Shown here one piece after another: positions 27,126 to 35,833 of a DNA stretch of 64,000 nt. Every line of letters starts with the position of its first letter. The stretch's first letter is position 1. A model generated the notes under the pieces. The model saw only the letters and a list, made by a program, of their open reading frames with translations, searched no databases and was not told the origin of the DNA. The stretch is taken from contig NZ_BAOS01000013.1 in the NCBI RefSeq assembly GCF_002443295.1, positions 227,299-291,298 of the forward strand, given 5' to 3'. This DNA is from Candidatus Scalindua japonica. GTDB taxonomy: Bacteria > Planctomycetota > Brocadiia > Brocadiales > Scalinduaceae. The position numbers and the translations under genes were made by a program.

Positions 27126-27602
27126 ATGTTTGTAAAAGATGTAATGAGTATAGATGTCATAACTATACGTAAAAATGAAAACTTGATCCAGCTTATAGCC
27201 AAATTTCGAAAGTATAATTTCCATACTCTACCTGTCATTGACAATGAGAAAAAAGTTTTAGGGGTTGTCAGTTCAGAGGACATTATGAAGGTATGCCTTC
27301 CTCATAATCCTGTGCTGGATAAATTACTCAAATCTACGCATCTATACAATACAGAGGAAGAAGATATATTAGAAATGGACCTTCCTGAGGAGCTGGGAAC
27401 TACGGTAACGGTTTCGGACATAATGAATGTCAATGTGGTAACTATTGAAGATAGTGAAACAATAGCCGATGCAAGAAAACTGATGAAGCTCCACAATATC
27501 CAGAGAGTACCAGCAGTAACAAGAGGCAGGGAACTTGTAGGGTTTATCACCCTCTTTGATATAATAATTGCGCTTTTCAAGGAAAGGAACATTATTGAAT
27601 GA
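27126..27602 (+). CDS. CBS-domain pair protein coupled to a cation/proton antiporter
   Basis: 158 residues, two CBS motifs (FVKDVMSIDVITIRKNE... and VSDIMNVNVVTIEDSETIAD), with an acidic linker like that of the paralogue at 24325. Its stop overlaps the start of the antiporter gene by 4 bases (ATGA), so the two proteins are made together. Separate CBS proteins acting on transporters are known from several ion channels and carriers, so it may gate the antiporter in response to adenylates (inference). Confidence 0.92.
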   Translation: MFVKDVMSIDVITIRKNENLIQLIAKFRKYNFHTLPVIDNEKKVLGVVSSEDIMKVCLPHNPVLDKLLKSTHLYNTEEEDILEMDLPEELGTTVTVSDIMNVNVVTIEDSETIADARKLMKLHNIQRVPAVTRGRELVGFITLFDIIIALFKERNIIE

Positions 27603-28768
27603 ATACAATCCTCTGCCTGGGAATTGTGCTGGTTGGAGCACTTGTGGCAGAAAAGATTATCAGCTATCTTAAAATCCCAGCCATAACGTCATATATACTC
27701 CTTGGTATTCTCCTTGGCCCCTTTGCCTTAAATGTGACCGGTGAAGGCCTGATCGCATCTTCTGAACTCTTTTCTAACATAGTGCTTGGATTTATAGCAT
27801 TTCATATTGGTAAAAACTTTTCTATCGAAAACTTCAAAAGGATAGGGAAGGTGGTTTTATTCGTATCAATTGCGGTAACCGTTGCAACGTTGATTTGTGT
27901 AACATTGGGCATATATTACGTGGCACACCAGCCATTTCATATCTCTCTTCTGTTTGGAGCAATATCTACAGCAACTGCACCTGCAACAACAATGATGGTA
28001 ATAAGACAGTACAGGGCAAGAGGCCTGTTTACTGATGTATTACTTGGTACTGTAGCTATTGATGATGCCTGGGGGATAATAATCTTTTCTGTATCTCTTG
28101 CTATAGCACAGGTTCTTCAGATTGGCCAATTTTCTGAATGGATTATTATGGCAGTAACTGTAAAGGCTGCGGGTAAAATATTTCTTTCTGTAATACTGGG
28201 TTCGATTATAGCCATTATTGCCTCAAAAATTTCAATTTATTTAAAGAGAAGAGAAGACGTGTTGACCTTCATACTTGGAGCTATACTCATAAATACTGGA
28301 GTTGCCTTATACTTCCATTTATCACCCCTTCTCTCAAACATGTTTTTTGGTACAGTGTTAGTAAATATTGGAAAGACCCCTTTCAGGTTTTTTGATACAG
28401 TGAATAGTGTCGACTGGCCACTTTATGTCATGTTTTATGTACTTGCAGGTGCGAATCTAAATATAGGATTGCTTAGTTCCCTGGGGCTGATTGGTTCCGT
28501 TTATATAATTTCAAGGATTGTTGGAAGGATTGCGGGCGCTTACACCGGAGCTATTATAGCAGGAACAGAACAAAGTATAAGGAAGTATATGGGGCTTGCC
28601 CTTATGGCACAGGCAGGGGTAGCCATCGGACTTGCCATAATGGCAAGGACGAACCTTCCTAAAACAGGTGGAACCATACTTAACACCATTATTGCTACAA
28701 CTGTAATCTACGAAATTTTGGGGCCAATAGCCACACGCTATTCCCTTTCAAAGGCTGGAGATATTTAA
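27599..28768 (+). CDS. CPA2-type cation/proton antiporter (KefB/NapA-like)
   Basis: 389 residues, about 12 TM helices. Motifs of the CPA2 group: an N-terminal KIPAITSYILLGILLGP, the ATAPATTMMVI unwound helix and the ion-binding acidic pair in VAIDDAWGIIIF. The DD pair (not ND) suggests an electrogenic Na+/H+ type exchanger. There is no C-terminal TrkA-N domain, so regulation may come from the separate CBS protein encoded just upstream, with which it shares an ATGA overlap. Confidence 0.92.
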   Translation: MNTILCLGIVLVGALVAEKIISYLKIPAITSYILLGILLGPFALNVTGEGLIASSELFSNIVLGFIAFHIGKNFSIENFKRIGKVVLFVSIAVTVATLICVTLGIYYVAHQPFHISLLFGAISTATAPATTMMVIRQYRARGLFTDVLLGTVAIDDAWGIIIFSVSLAIAQVLQIGQFSEWIIMAVTVKAAGKIFLSVILGSIIAIIASKISIYLKRREDVLTFILGAILINTGVALYFHLSPLLSNMFFGTVLVNIGKTPFRFFDTVNSVDWPLYVMFYVLAGANLNIGLLSSLGLIGSVYIISRIVGRIAGAYTGAIIAGTEQSIRKYMGLALMAQAGVAIGLAIMARTNLPKTGGTILNTIIATTVIYEILGPIATRYSLSKAGDI

Positions 28769-28969
28769 AACTTACCTTTTAATATTCAAAATATAACACT
28801 ACTATCTACTTTCAGCCTGCAACATTTTCCGTACTTATATGGAAGCTCTTAACCAAAATAAAGTTCGCATAAACCAGTTTTCAATACTATAATTAAATCC
28901 TGTGTTTGGAGTGATTTCATTTGCTACATTTATAGGGAAATAACATGTTAGTAAGTTTTTCAACAAGTA

Positions 28970-29539
28970 ATGAAATCCGCACAAAAAAATGAAAATAGCG
29001 TCATGAAAAAGCTCACAAAGAATGAAAAACATGTACTAAAGTTACTGACTGAAGATCCGTCATCCACAAATCAGGAGATTTCTGGAAAGCTTGATTTAAC
29101 ACCTCAGGGTGTCGGCAAAATAAGAAAACAGCTCTTTGAGAAGAAGTATATAAGAACCGAGGAGCTGCACCTGGATTATGAAAAATTAGGTATTGACATT
29201 CATGCAATTACCATGATAAAGATATTGCCCAGTGTGTTCAAGAAGTTTAAAAATAATGAATTGGATAAGGTTTTAAAACCAATAAACGCTATCAGATCTT
29301 ATGCAATACCGGAAACTGACATAACTCACATTATAATCTATGCATTTAGGAATATTAAGGAATATGAGACGTATTTCAGAAATATCCTGGATGAGTTTGG
29401 GGATTATGTGGAAATCAAGCATACCTTTGTCCTTTCATCAGGAAGCATTATCAAATCTTCAGCAAAGCTAATGTTTCTCGATGTGCTAAACGGACTAATA
29501 AACGATAATGCAACCAAAACAATTGAGTCTAATACATGA
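28970..29539 (+). CDS. Lrp/MarR-like winged-helix regulator
   Basis: 189 residues, or 178 if the second ATG is used (MKKLTKNEKHVLKLL). The N-terminal 65 residues form a winged HTH (TNQEISGKLDLTPQGVGKIRKQL). The C-terminal domain (KILPSVFKKFKNNELDKV, TDITHIIIYAFRNIKE, SGSIIKSSAKLMF) has no family I can name; it is shared with the frameshifted paralogue at 18309-18808. By position it may regulate the amt/CBS/antiporter genes; no operator was identified. Confidence 0.8.
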   Translation: MKSAQKNENSVMKKLTKNEKHVLKLLTEDPSSTNQEISGKLDLTPQGVGKIRKQLFEKKYIRTEELHLDYEKLGIDIHAITMIKILPSVFKKFKNNELDKVLKPINAIRSYAIPETDITHIIIYAFRNIKEYETYFRNILDEFGDYVEIKHTFVLSSGSIIKSSAKLMFLDVLNGLINDNATKTIESNT

Positions 29540-29580
29540 GTATACAGGTTCTTTGGCAGGAAGAAAAATCATTTTATAAA

Positions 29581-29980
29581 CTATAATTTTTCAATTTTTT
29601 TTTCATCACTAATACTCTTTTTATATATGTCCATCCTTTTACCTCTGGATTTCTGAACAACATCCTTGATAAGACCTCCAGTACACAAAAGAGCTCTAAG
29701 CCTCCAGCTATTCTTGGCGGTTACAACACAGTTTTTTAGTTGATAAATTTAATTTATTAACTAATCTATAGATATTATTCTTTTTCATTGGTGAATAGGA
29801 ATAATGAGATGGAGGACATAAGTTGCCGCCTATGATTTCCACTTTTTCGTTTCTGAAAATCACAATACACAAAGTCAAAACAAAGTAAAGAGGCGTTTTA
29901 CCTACTTTTAAAAATCTAATAAAATATGGATTTTGCGAGTAACAAACAGATAATATTAGTAATCCATAGAAAATATTCAA
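29581..29980 (-). pseudogene. possible frameshifted membrane-protein gene fragment
   Basis: From a TTG at 29980 the frame carries a hydrophobic stretch (TPLYFVLTLCIVIF) and NLCPPSHYSYSPMKKNNIYR, then stops at 29708. The adjacent frame from about 29740 continues VVTAKNSWRLRALLCTGGLI and KDVVQKSRGKRMDIYKK to a stop at 29581. The switch is at an A6 run. Both pieces look protein-like, but no family is certain. Confidence 0.3.
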
Positions 29981-29999
29981 ACAAAAGGATTTAATTTTT

Positions 30000-32408
30000 T
30001 TGAAAATAAACTTTAATCAATTGTCGATAGCTAACATAATCAAACTATCGAAACACATTAAAGAAAAATGCATAAACTTCTCATCTTTTGAAGAAGTAGC
30101 GCAAGAGCTAATGAAAACACTCTACAATTCTTTTGTTACTGAAGATGGCATGAGTCCCTTCGTGTTAGCCAGGTTTTTTAAATCATGCGATTATGAGGGG
30201 CTCCCAGAGGATATAAGAAATTATATTCATATTAAAGACCCGAAAGGAAATTTAAAGTTAAACAACAAATATTTAACGCTCTTAGGTTCATTTGGAAAGT
30301 TAGACAATTGGAAATACCGAGATCTTTCCGAGAATTTCAAGGCATTTCCTTTTAATGAATATATGCTGGACAAAACCCCTATGTTATCCGCAGCCTTCGA
30401 AGAAATTGGACTGAAACCTGCTCATCTGAAACAGACAGACAAAAGCATCCTCATAAAAGACTACCATAGGCAGTACGGAATATTTTGTGTTGAGAACGCG
30501 AATGGCAGTAAACTGATCCCAAAGCAGGCAGAATTTGTCAGGCCGTATTCTGTGAAGTCTGTATTCGGTTTTGGTGGAATTTATTCTACCTCCAACGTAT
30601 ATGCTGTTATTATTTTTTCCAGAGAAAAGTTAAGCAGAAAGGATGCACAATTATTTCTTAGCCTTAATCCTGCTATAAAACAGATAACTCTGGCACATGA
30701 AGTAACAGGAAATATTTTTAAAACTGATAGCAAAAATACAAACGTTTCAATTGATAACTTTTCTGATGAAATGCCAACGGTTCAAATGAAAGCTTATAAT
30801 AAAACTATTTCTCCTCGACATAAAGGAATTATTGAAAAAGAAATGGCGCTAACATACAGCATTGAACTGGAAATGACAAATGAGTACCTTTTAGGTATGT
30901 CTGAAGAATTAAAAGAATCACATGAAAAATTTCGAAGCCTTGTAGAAAATACCACTGACTGGATTTGGGAGACCGACGAACATAATCGGTATACCTATGC
31001 CAGCCCTCAAGTACATCAACTCCTTGGTTATGAACCGGGTGAGGTGATCGGAATAACTCCTTTTGATATAATGACATTAGAGGATCAGCAGAGCGTTAGA
31101 AAGCAGTTCATTGAAATTACCGAACGACAGGAGTCGTTTTCCGGATTGGAGAATCATAACCTGCACAAGGACGGTCATACCGTGATACTGGAAACCAGTG
31201 GAGTTCCCATAATCAGTCCTGATGGCTCATTCAAGGGATACCGAGGAATTGATCGTGACATCACGGAACGCAAGAAAACAGAGCAGGCACTAATACAGTC
31301 AGAAAAGTTAAAAGCCATGGGAGTAATGACCTCTGGAATCAGCCATGAGTTTAATAACATCCTTGCAGTAATTAAGGGCTTTTCACTTTTGTTAAAACAA
31401 AAATATGAAGATCACAAAGAAATATACGATAAAATTGAAGTTATTCTACAAAGTGTCACTGATGGTACTAAAATTGTTGACAGGATGCAAAGTTTTACAA
31501 TGAATAAAACGGATGGAACTACATTTACGCCTTTAGATGTGAGAAAATTAATTGAACAAGTAATCGAATTATCAAAGCCCAGATGGAAGACTATTTCCGA
31601 GGCCCACGGAATAACGTATTATATAGACAAGAAAGGTATGAAAAGTGTATCAAATATCTGTGGGGATAGTACAGAATTGAGACAAGTAATACTAAATATC
31701 ATTAATAACTCTCTTGATGCAATGCCTGAAGGTGGTCATCTATCCTTTAGCACATGGAATGAGGAACGTAATGTATGTTTCAGCATTTCAGATACCGGAG
31801 AAGGTATGTACGATGACATAAGAAAGAATATATTTGACCCTTTTCTCACGACTAAGATGCCGATAGGAGCAGGGTTAGGTATGAGTATCTGCTATGGTAT
31901 CATAAAAAGACATGGTGGTGAAATAGATGTTGAAAGTGAAGTAGGAGTGGGTACCACAGTTACAACACGATTGCCGATAAGCAAGGAGGATTGCGATTTT
32001 GTTACAAGGCCAGAACAACAACACGAGCCAGGAGTAATGAATTTACGTATCCTGGTTATAGATGACGAACAGACAGTATGTGAATTGCTAAGCGAATTTC
32101 TCTCTCAAGAGGGCCAAAACGTTAAGAGCGTTTCCAGTGGTAAAGAGGCAATCAAATTATTAAAAAGTGAAAGCTTTGATATAGTGCTCTGTGACCTGGT
32201 CATGCCAGAGGTTAGCGGTAGAGAAGTAATAAGAATGCTAGACACACTAAATAAAAGGCCTAAGGTTGGACTAATCACTGGCTGGTCGGAAGAAAAAGAA
32301 ATCTTTTCTATGGAAGACATGAAAGTAGATTTTGTTGTCAAGAAACCTTTTGATCTTTCAGAGTTAACTAAATGTATAAATATTGCATTTGATGCGGATA
32401 GTAAATAA
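30000..32408 (+). CDS. hybrid sensor histidine kinase (novel N-terminus, PAS, HisKA, HATPase, receiver)
   Basis: 802 residues from a TTG preceded by AAAGGA. Residues 1-270 are an unrecognised soluble sensor region with no TM segments. A helix leads into a PAS domain (about 308-425; WIWETDEHNRYTYASPQV, YRGIDRDITERK). The H-box SGISHEFNN has the phospho-His at about 448, followed by the N-box (NIINNSLDAMP), G1 (DTGEGM) and G2 (GAGLGMS). A receiver domain begins near 681 (VIDDEQ, phospho-acceptor in VLCDLVMPE, Lys in KKPFDLS). The kinase is complete and cytoplasmic. No separate DNA-binding regulator sits next to it; the receiver-like protein at 23824 is the closest relative in the window. Confidence 0.92.
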   Translation: MKINFNQLSIANIIKLSKHIKEKCINFSSFEEVAQELMKTLYNSFVTEDGMSPFVLARFFKSCDYEGLPEDIRNYIHIKDPKGNLKLNNKYLTLLGSFGKLDNWKYRDLSENFKAFPFNEYMLDKTPMLSAAFEEIGLKPAHLKQTDKSILIKDYHRQYGIFCVENANGSKLIPKQAEFVRPYSVKSVFGFGGIYSTSNVYAVIIFSREKLSRKDAQLFLSLNPAIKQITLAHEVTGNIFKTDSKNTNVSIDNFSDEMPTVQMKAYNKTISPRHKGIIEKEMALTYSIELEMTNEYLLGMSEELKESHEKFRSLVENTTDWIWETDEHNRYTYASPQVHQLLGYEPGEVIGITPFDIMTLEDQQSVRKQFIEITERQESFSGLENHNLHKDGHTVILETSGVPIISPDGSFKGYRGIDRDITERKKTEQALIQSEKLKAMGVMTSGISHEFNNILAVIKGFSLLLKQKYEDHKEIYDKIEVILQSVTDGTKIVDRMQSFTMNKTDGTTFTPLDVRKLIEQVIELSKPRWKTISEAHGITYYIDKKGMKSVSNICGDSTELRQVILNIINNSLDAMPEGGHLSFSTWNEERNVCFSISDTGEGMYDDIRKNIFDPFLTTKMPIGAGLGMSICYGIIKRHGGEIDVESEVGVGTTVTTRLPISKEDCDFVTRPEQQHEPGVMNLRILVIDDEQTVCELLSEFLSQEGQNVKSVSSGKEAIKLLKSESFDIVLCDLVMPEVSGREVIRMLDTLNKRPKVGLITGWSEEKEIFSMEDMKVDFVVKKPFDLSELTKCINIAFDADSK

Positions 32409-32559
32409 TAATAAAAACATATCCAGATTGGCAGGAACTCATCGCAGAGAATAGGCTATTTCTAAAAAATACAGTAGACTAAATCAAAAAATATAAAGAA
32501 GTGTTTCGCCTGCTTTTACAACCAAATAAAATTTAGGTTTTTTATTCTTCCTCCTAACT

Positions 32560-32632
32560 CTATGGTATTTGAATATGAAATTTTGATAACTATTCTGCTG
32601 CGTTATCAGTATTCTTACCTTTATTATTTCTG
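32560..32632 (-). pseudogene. degraded copy of a piece of the cytochrome-porin gene
   Basis: The bases at about 32568-32625 match the segment 34621-34680 inside the porin-cytochrome gene at most positions (both read GGTATTTGA, then ATATTCTG- or CTATTCTG-like and TTATC blocks). Translated on the minus strand the copy gives DNAAE, a stop, LSKFHIQIP, against DKAAEYLSNVHTQIP in the gene. It is the relic of a second, tandem copy downstream of the gene. Confidence 0.6.
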
Positions 32633-32690
32633 AATATAATACAACATGGGAAATTAATTTCTGTAAGGTTTGGGTTGTGTATTTTTATAC

Positions 32691-35126
32691 TCAGAAATTA
32701 AACTGAATTCCACCAGTAATGTTGATCGCCACATCATTATCTCCGTAAACATACCTTAAATCCTGGTTAGTCTTATAGATCGTCCCGGACGCGTTGACGT
32801 TAAATTTTTCCGTAAGTTTATAACTTGCTTCCATATTGACCTCAAACCCTAATGTATTACCAAGATTATTCGGTACGCCTAACGCCCCCAGAATCGCCTC
32901 AAGGGAATCAGTTTCTCTCCACCAGAATTGTGTAAAGTTTGTATCTAAAGAAAGTCTATCAAATGGTTTTGTATCTAAACCAATATTGACAGCTACTGCA
33001 CCGGGATTAACATAGTTAGAATTAGCATCTGTGTCTCTGAGTGAAGTGTAAGGGCTATCATGCCTCATAAAAGTACGGCCACCCAGTGCTCCCAGGGAGA
33101 CGCGATCATCTATCATAAAACCTTTAGAACCCCAGACATCCACATGATCAGAGATTGCATCGAACCCTGTTGCGTCACCGTCGAAAGGATCACTATCACC
33201 TGAGACATAAAATACTCCGGTATGAGGAGTAATCTTTCCATTCAGCATTGGATACGAAACGTCAATGTAACCGGCAAATGCTCTTACATTTTGATCTCTC
33301 AACGGTATGGCCCCTACCAATGAGACATTATCCTGGTTTCCAAACACTCCATAAAGCCCTGTAAGCAGATTTACTCGACCTATTGGTCCATATGTGGTAA
33401 AACCAACGTAAAACGCTTCTACGTCTTCTTCCCTGCCAACACGTCCGCGCCCATGATCACCCTCTTCGTCAATATTAAAATGTATCGATGGTTTTACTAC
33501 TGTTTTACCGATATTAAATTGAAGGTGTGCAATATAAACTTGCTGATCACGAAAACTAGATATCTGGTTAAAATCAGAAAGCAGGTCATTTTCCAGTCTG
33601 TTAGTACCGTAAAGGCTCCAGTCAATTCCTTTGTAAGAACCGGTAACGCGCACACCCAGGTCAGTATCATGATATATAGAGCCAATAAGATCAGATTTGT
33701 AGTCCTGTATGCCCGCCCTTATGTTTATATTGAACTTCTTGTTGACGGCAACTTCGAGCCATGACTCTTCAAGTGCAAAATCAGTTTCTTCATCATCATC
33801 TTCTCTTCTATAATAATTGTCTTCAAGTGGAACGCTTCCCCTGTCAAGAAGTGCATGACCACCGACCGCCAGGTGTAACTTCCATCGGTCAGGATCAAAA
33901 AGCTCTCCGCGTACAATGGCTTTACCCTCGTAAAATCCCTGTTGTCGTCTTGCGGCACTTGTATCGTTACTGGTCTCATCATTAAAATCGTAGTTGTCTC
34001 TCATTTCACCCCAGATATCAACAGATCCGGAATATTTATAATATAACCCTTTAAATATCCCTTTCCCTTTTTTTGCATCTTTATCTATTATTGTCATCAG
34101 GTACTGATCAAACAAATGTGTTGAAAGACCGTACTTGTCAATATTCTTTAGTAGCACGGGGGCCCTTGTGTACATACGGTCAACAATATGCTCCCATTCT
34201 GTCGAATTTAATTCGCTTATTTTTTTAACGATTCTATCTTCCGTATGACAGTCCAGACAATGATTCTTTATTAACAAATTTCCTGTTTCAGGGTCCAGGT
34301 TCTTTGTTAATTCTTTTGTATCTACTTCTAAGGGTTCTAATTCCTGGTTACTATGAGAAAGGAAGTTACAAACTGCAACCATTTCGTCACGAGACAGAGT
34401 GTTTTTAATTTTTTGATCCATTATAATATGGCTTGACAATAACTTAAGCCAATCATTAGTTCCTCTTTTTGGTGAATACGCAATTCTATTAATATTATGA
34501 CATTTAGTGCAGAAAGAATTAACAATCTGTCTGGGATTGAACTCATCAGAAAAAGCTTCTTCTATTAATTCATCCATATTAAGTTTATCTTCAGTATCTT
34601 TCACACTCTCTGCAATGTCATCTGGTATTTGAGTATGAACATTTGATAAATATTCTGCCGCTTTATCCGTATCCGTATCTTTAAGAAGACCAGGCCCTTT
34701 TAGTTTCATTCTGGATAGAATACCTTGCCACTCTTCCACACTCAACAAACCTGCTTTCTGTTGAATTCTCTCTCCGGTATGACACATAAGACATTTGTTC
34801 TTAACAAGAAACTCTTTCATGGCAGGATTAAATCCATTTGTTAACTTATCTATATCCACAGGAGCTGGTTTCAGCTCTTTACGATTGGTTTGAAGCCATT
34901 CAATTACTGCGACCATCTCTTCTTTAGTAATAAATTTATCTTTTCGATTGGCAAACGAAATGATCTGTACCCAATGACGCACATCTCTATCTGGTGAATA
35001 TACAATTCTGTTAATGTTGTGACATTTAGTACAGGCCCTCTCTATTATGCGTTTTGCGTCTATCTTATCTTTTCCTGTGTCTGTCTCTTCCGTTGCATTA
35101 GCAATTCCCGTAATAACAAGTCCCAC
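32691..35126 (-). CDS. tetraheme cytochrome c fused to an outer-membrane beta-barrel (porin-cytochrome fusion)
   Basis: 811 residues from a GTG at 35126. Two similar diheme modules follow each other: CTKCHNINRI at 32-36 and CLMCHTGERI at 112-116, then CTKCHNINRI at 206-210 and CLDCHTEDRI at 290-294, 174 residues apart, so the module was duplicated. From about residue 365 the protein is a beta barrel: alternating strands (KYSGSVDIWGEM, WKLHLAVGGHALL, FNINIRAGIQDY) with acidic loops, ending in INITGGIQFNF, the C-terminal aromatic signature of outer-membrane proteins. The likely real start is a TTG at 35176 behind AAGGAG, which encodes NKTNNSWIIGLIVIF and joins this frame if one T is added to the T7 run at 35127-35133; that gives a complete signal peptide ending ITGIANA. 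Single-chain heme-barrel fusions recall Cyc2, which has one heme. A transmembrane electron conduit is the inferred role. Confidence 0.88.
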   Translation of the reverse strand: MGLVITGIANATEETDTGKDKIDAKRIIERACTKCHNINRIVYSPDRDVRHWVQIISFANRKDKFITKEEMVAVIEWLQTNRKELKPAPVDIDKLTNGFNPAMKEFLVKNKCLMCHTGERIQQKAGLLSVEEWQGILSRMKLKGPGLLKDTDTDKAAEYLSNVHTQIPDDIAESVKDTEDKLNMDELIEEAFSDEFNPRQIVNSFCTKCHNINRIAYSPKRGTNDWLKLLSSHIIMDQKIKNTLSRDEMVAVCNFLSHSNQELEPLEVDTKELTKNLDPETGNLLIKNHCLDCHTEDRIVKKISELNSTEWEHIVDRMYTRAPVLLKNIDKYGLSTHLFDQYLMTIIDKDAKKGKGIFKGLYYKYSGSVDIWGEMRDNYDFNDETSNDTSAARRQQGFYEGKAIVRGELFDPDRWKLHLAVGGHALLDRGSVPLEDNYYRREDDDEETDFALEESWLEVAVNKKFNINIRAGIQDYKSDLIGSIYHDTDLGVRVTGSYKGIDWSLYGTNRLENDLLSDFNQISSFRDQQVYIAHLQFNIGKTVVKPSIHFNIDEEGDHGRGRVGREEDVEAFYVGFTTYGPIGRVNLLTGLYGVFGNQDNVSLVGAIPLRDQNVRAFAGYIDVSYPMLNGKITPHTGVFYVSGDSDPFDGDATGFDAISDHVDVWGSKGFMIDDRVSLGALGGRTFMRHDSPYTSLRDTDANSNYVNPGAVAVNIGLDTKPFDRLSLDTNFTQFWWRETDSLEAILGALGVPNNLGNTLGFEVNMEASYKLTEKFNVNASGTIYKTNQDLRYVYGDNDVAINITGGIQFNF

Positions 35127-35185
35127 AAAAAAATAACAATCAACCCAATTATCCAGCTATTATTTGTCTTGTTCAACAGTAACTT

Positions 35186-35190
35186 CTCCT
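35186..35190 (-). promoter_or_regulatory. Shine-Dalgarno site for the porin-cytochrome gene
   Basis: AGGAG (part of AAGGAGAAG on the minus strand) lies 9 bases before the TTG at 35176. It supports translation from 35176 rather than from the GTG at 35126, and so supports the idea that the T7 run between them is miscounted or slips. Confidence 0.6.
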
Positions 35191-35256
35191 TGATCAATTA
35201 AATGTTATTTCTAAATTTTTTTTCACAACTTTGTACCGTTTCATATATATTAAAAA

Positions 35257-35312
35257 AAGCCAACACTATCAGAGCCCTCTCTCTACGAGAACAAATTGAA
35301 AAGTGTCGGCTT
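35257..35312. repeat. long imperfect inverted repeat (AAGCC...GGCTT), copy 1
   Basis: Arms AAGCCAACACT (35257-35267) and AGTGTCGGCTT (35302-35312) pair over 11 bp with one G-T pair; the loop is 34 bases. Its ends match those of the second, perfect hairpin at 35474-35530. It lies between the porin-cytochrome gene and the DUF58 gene, upstream of the first and downstream of the second. Confidence 0.65.
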
Positions 35313-35473
35313 ACTCCTCAACGTTTCCTTTTATTGAAGAAACCCTTGCGCAGTCTTCCCTCACCACTTTGAATATATCAGTATTTAGTTGAAACTATAT
35401 TTTTTCTGTAATAAAAATACGAACAGAATTTCTGGATTGTTCCTTGTAAAAATTACTAGAATTTAAAACAAAA

Positions 35474-35530
35474 TAAGCCGAAATCATTCTGTCCTCTTCT
35501 CAAAGAGCTTCAAAGAATGATTTCGGCTTA
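35474..35530. repeat. perfect 17-bp inverted repeat (TAAGCCG...CGGCTTA), copy 2
   Basis: Arms TAAGCCGAAATCATTCT (35474-35490) and its exact reverse complement (35514-35530) enclose a 23-base loop with CTCTTCTCAAAGAGCTT, which can itself fold. The two hairpins share outer ends (AAGCC and GGCTTACT), so they may belong to one repeat family or a MITE; a bidirectional terminator is the alternative, though T-runs are short. Confidence 0.75.
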
Positions 35531-35637
35531 CTTTGTAACAACTCTTTAAAACGTAAAGAATTCTTACTTAAGTCTTCCTCATATTTTAGAAAATTATAAT
35601 TTAAAAAAATATAAAAATCAAATATTTTTTTTACAGG

Positions 35638-35802
35638 ATGGCTTTTGAACATAATTCAGGAAAACATATAGACAGGTTTAAGTCAAAATGGATCATCCCG
35701 GAAATGGCAAATTATTATCAATGGGTAACACAAAGGAACAAGCGGAAGTCAGCATTGTTGTCTTACCTTGTAATCATTAGAACCACGCTTCCGCAGCATT
35801 AA
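35638..35802 (+). CDS. possible 54-residue protein of unknown family
   Basis: The ATG at 35638, after ACAGG, opens a 54-codon frame (MAFEHNSGKHIDRFKSKW, MANYYQWVTQRNKRKS). The basic, aromatic-rich sequence resembles fragments of transposase-like proteins, but there is no certain match. It sits between the hairpins and the DUF58 gene on the opposite strand. Confidence 0.3.
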   Translation: MAFEHNSGKHIDRFKSKWIIPEMANYYQWVTQRNKRKSALLSYLVIIRTTLPQH

Positions 35803-35833
35803 ATTCATTGACGATAACATATGGCGTTTCTTT

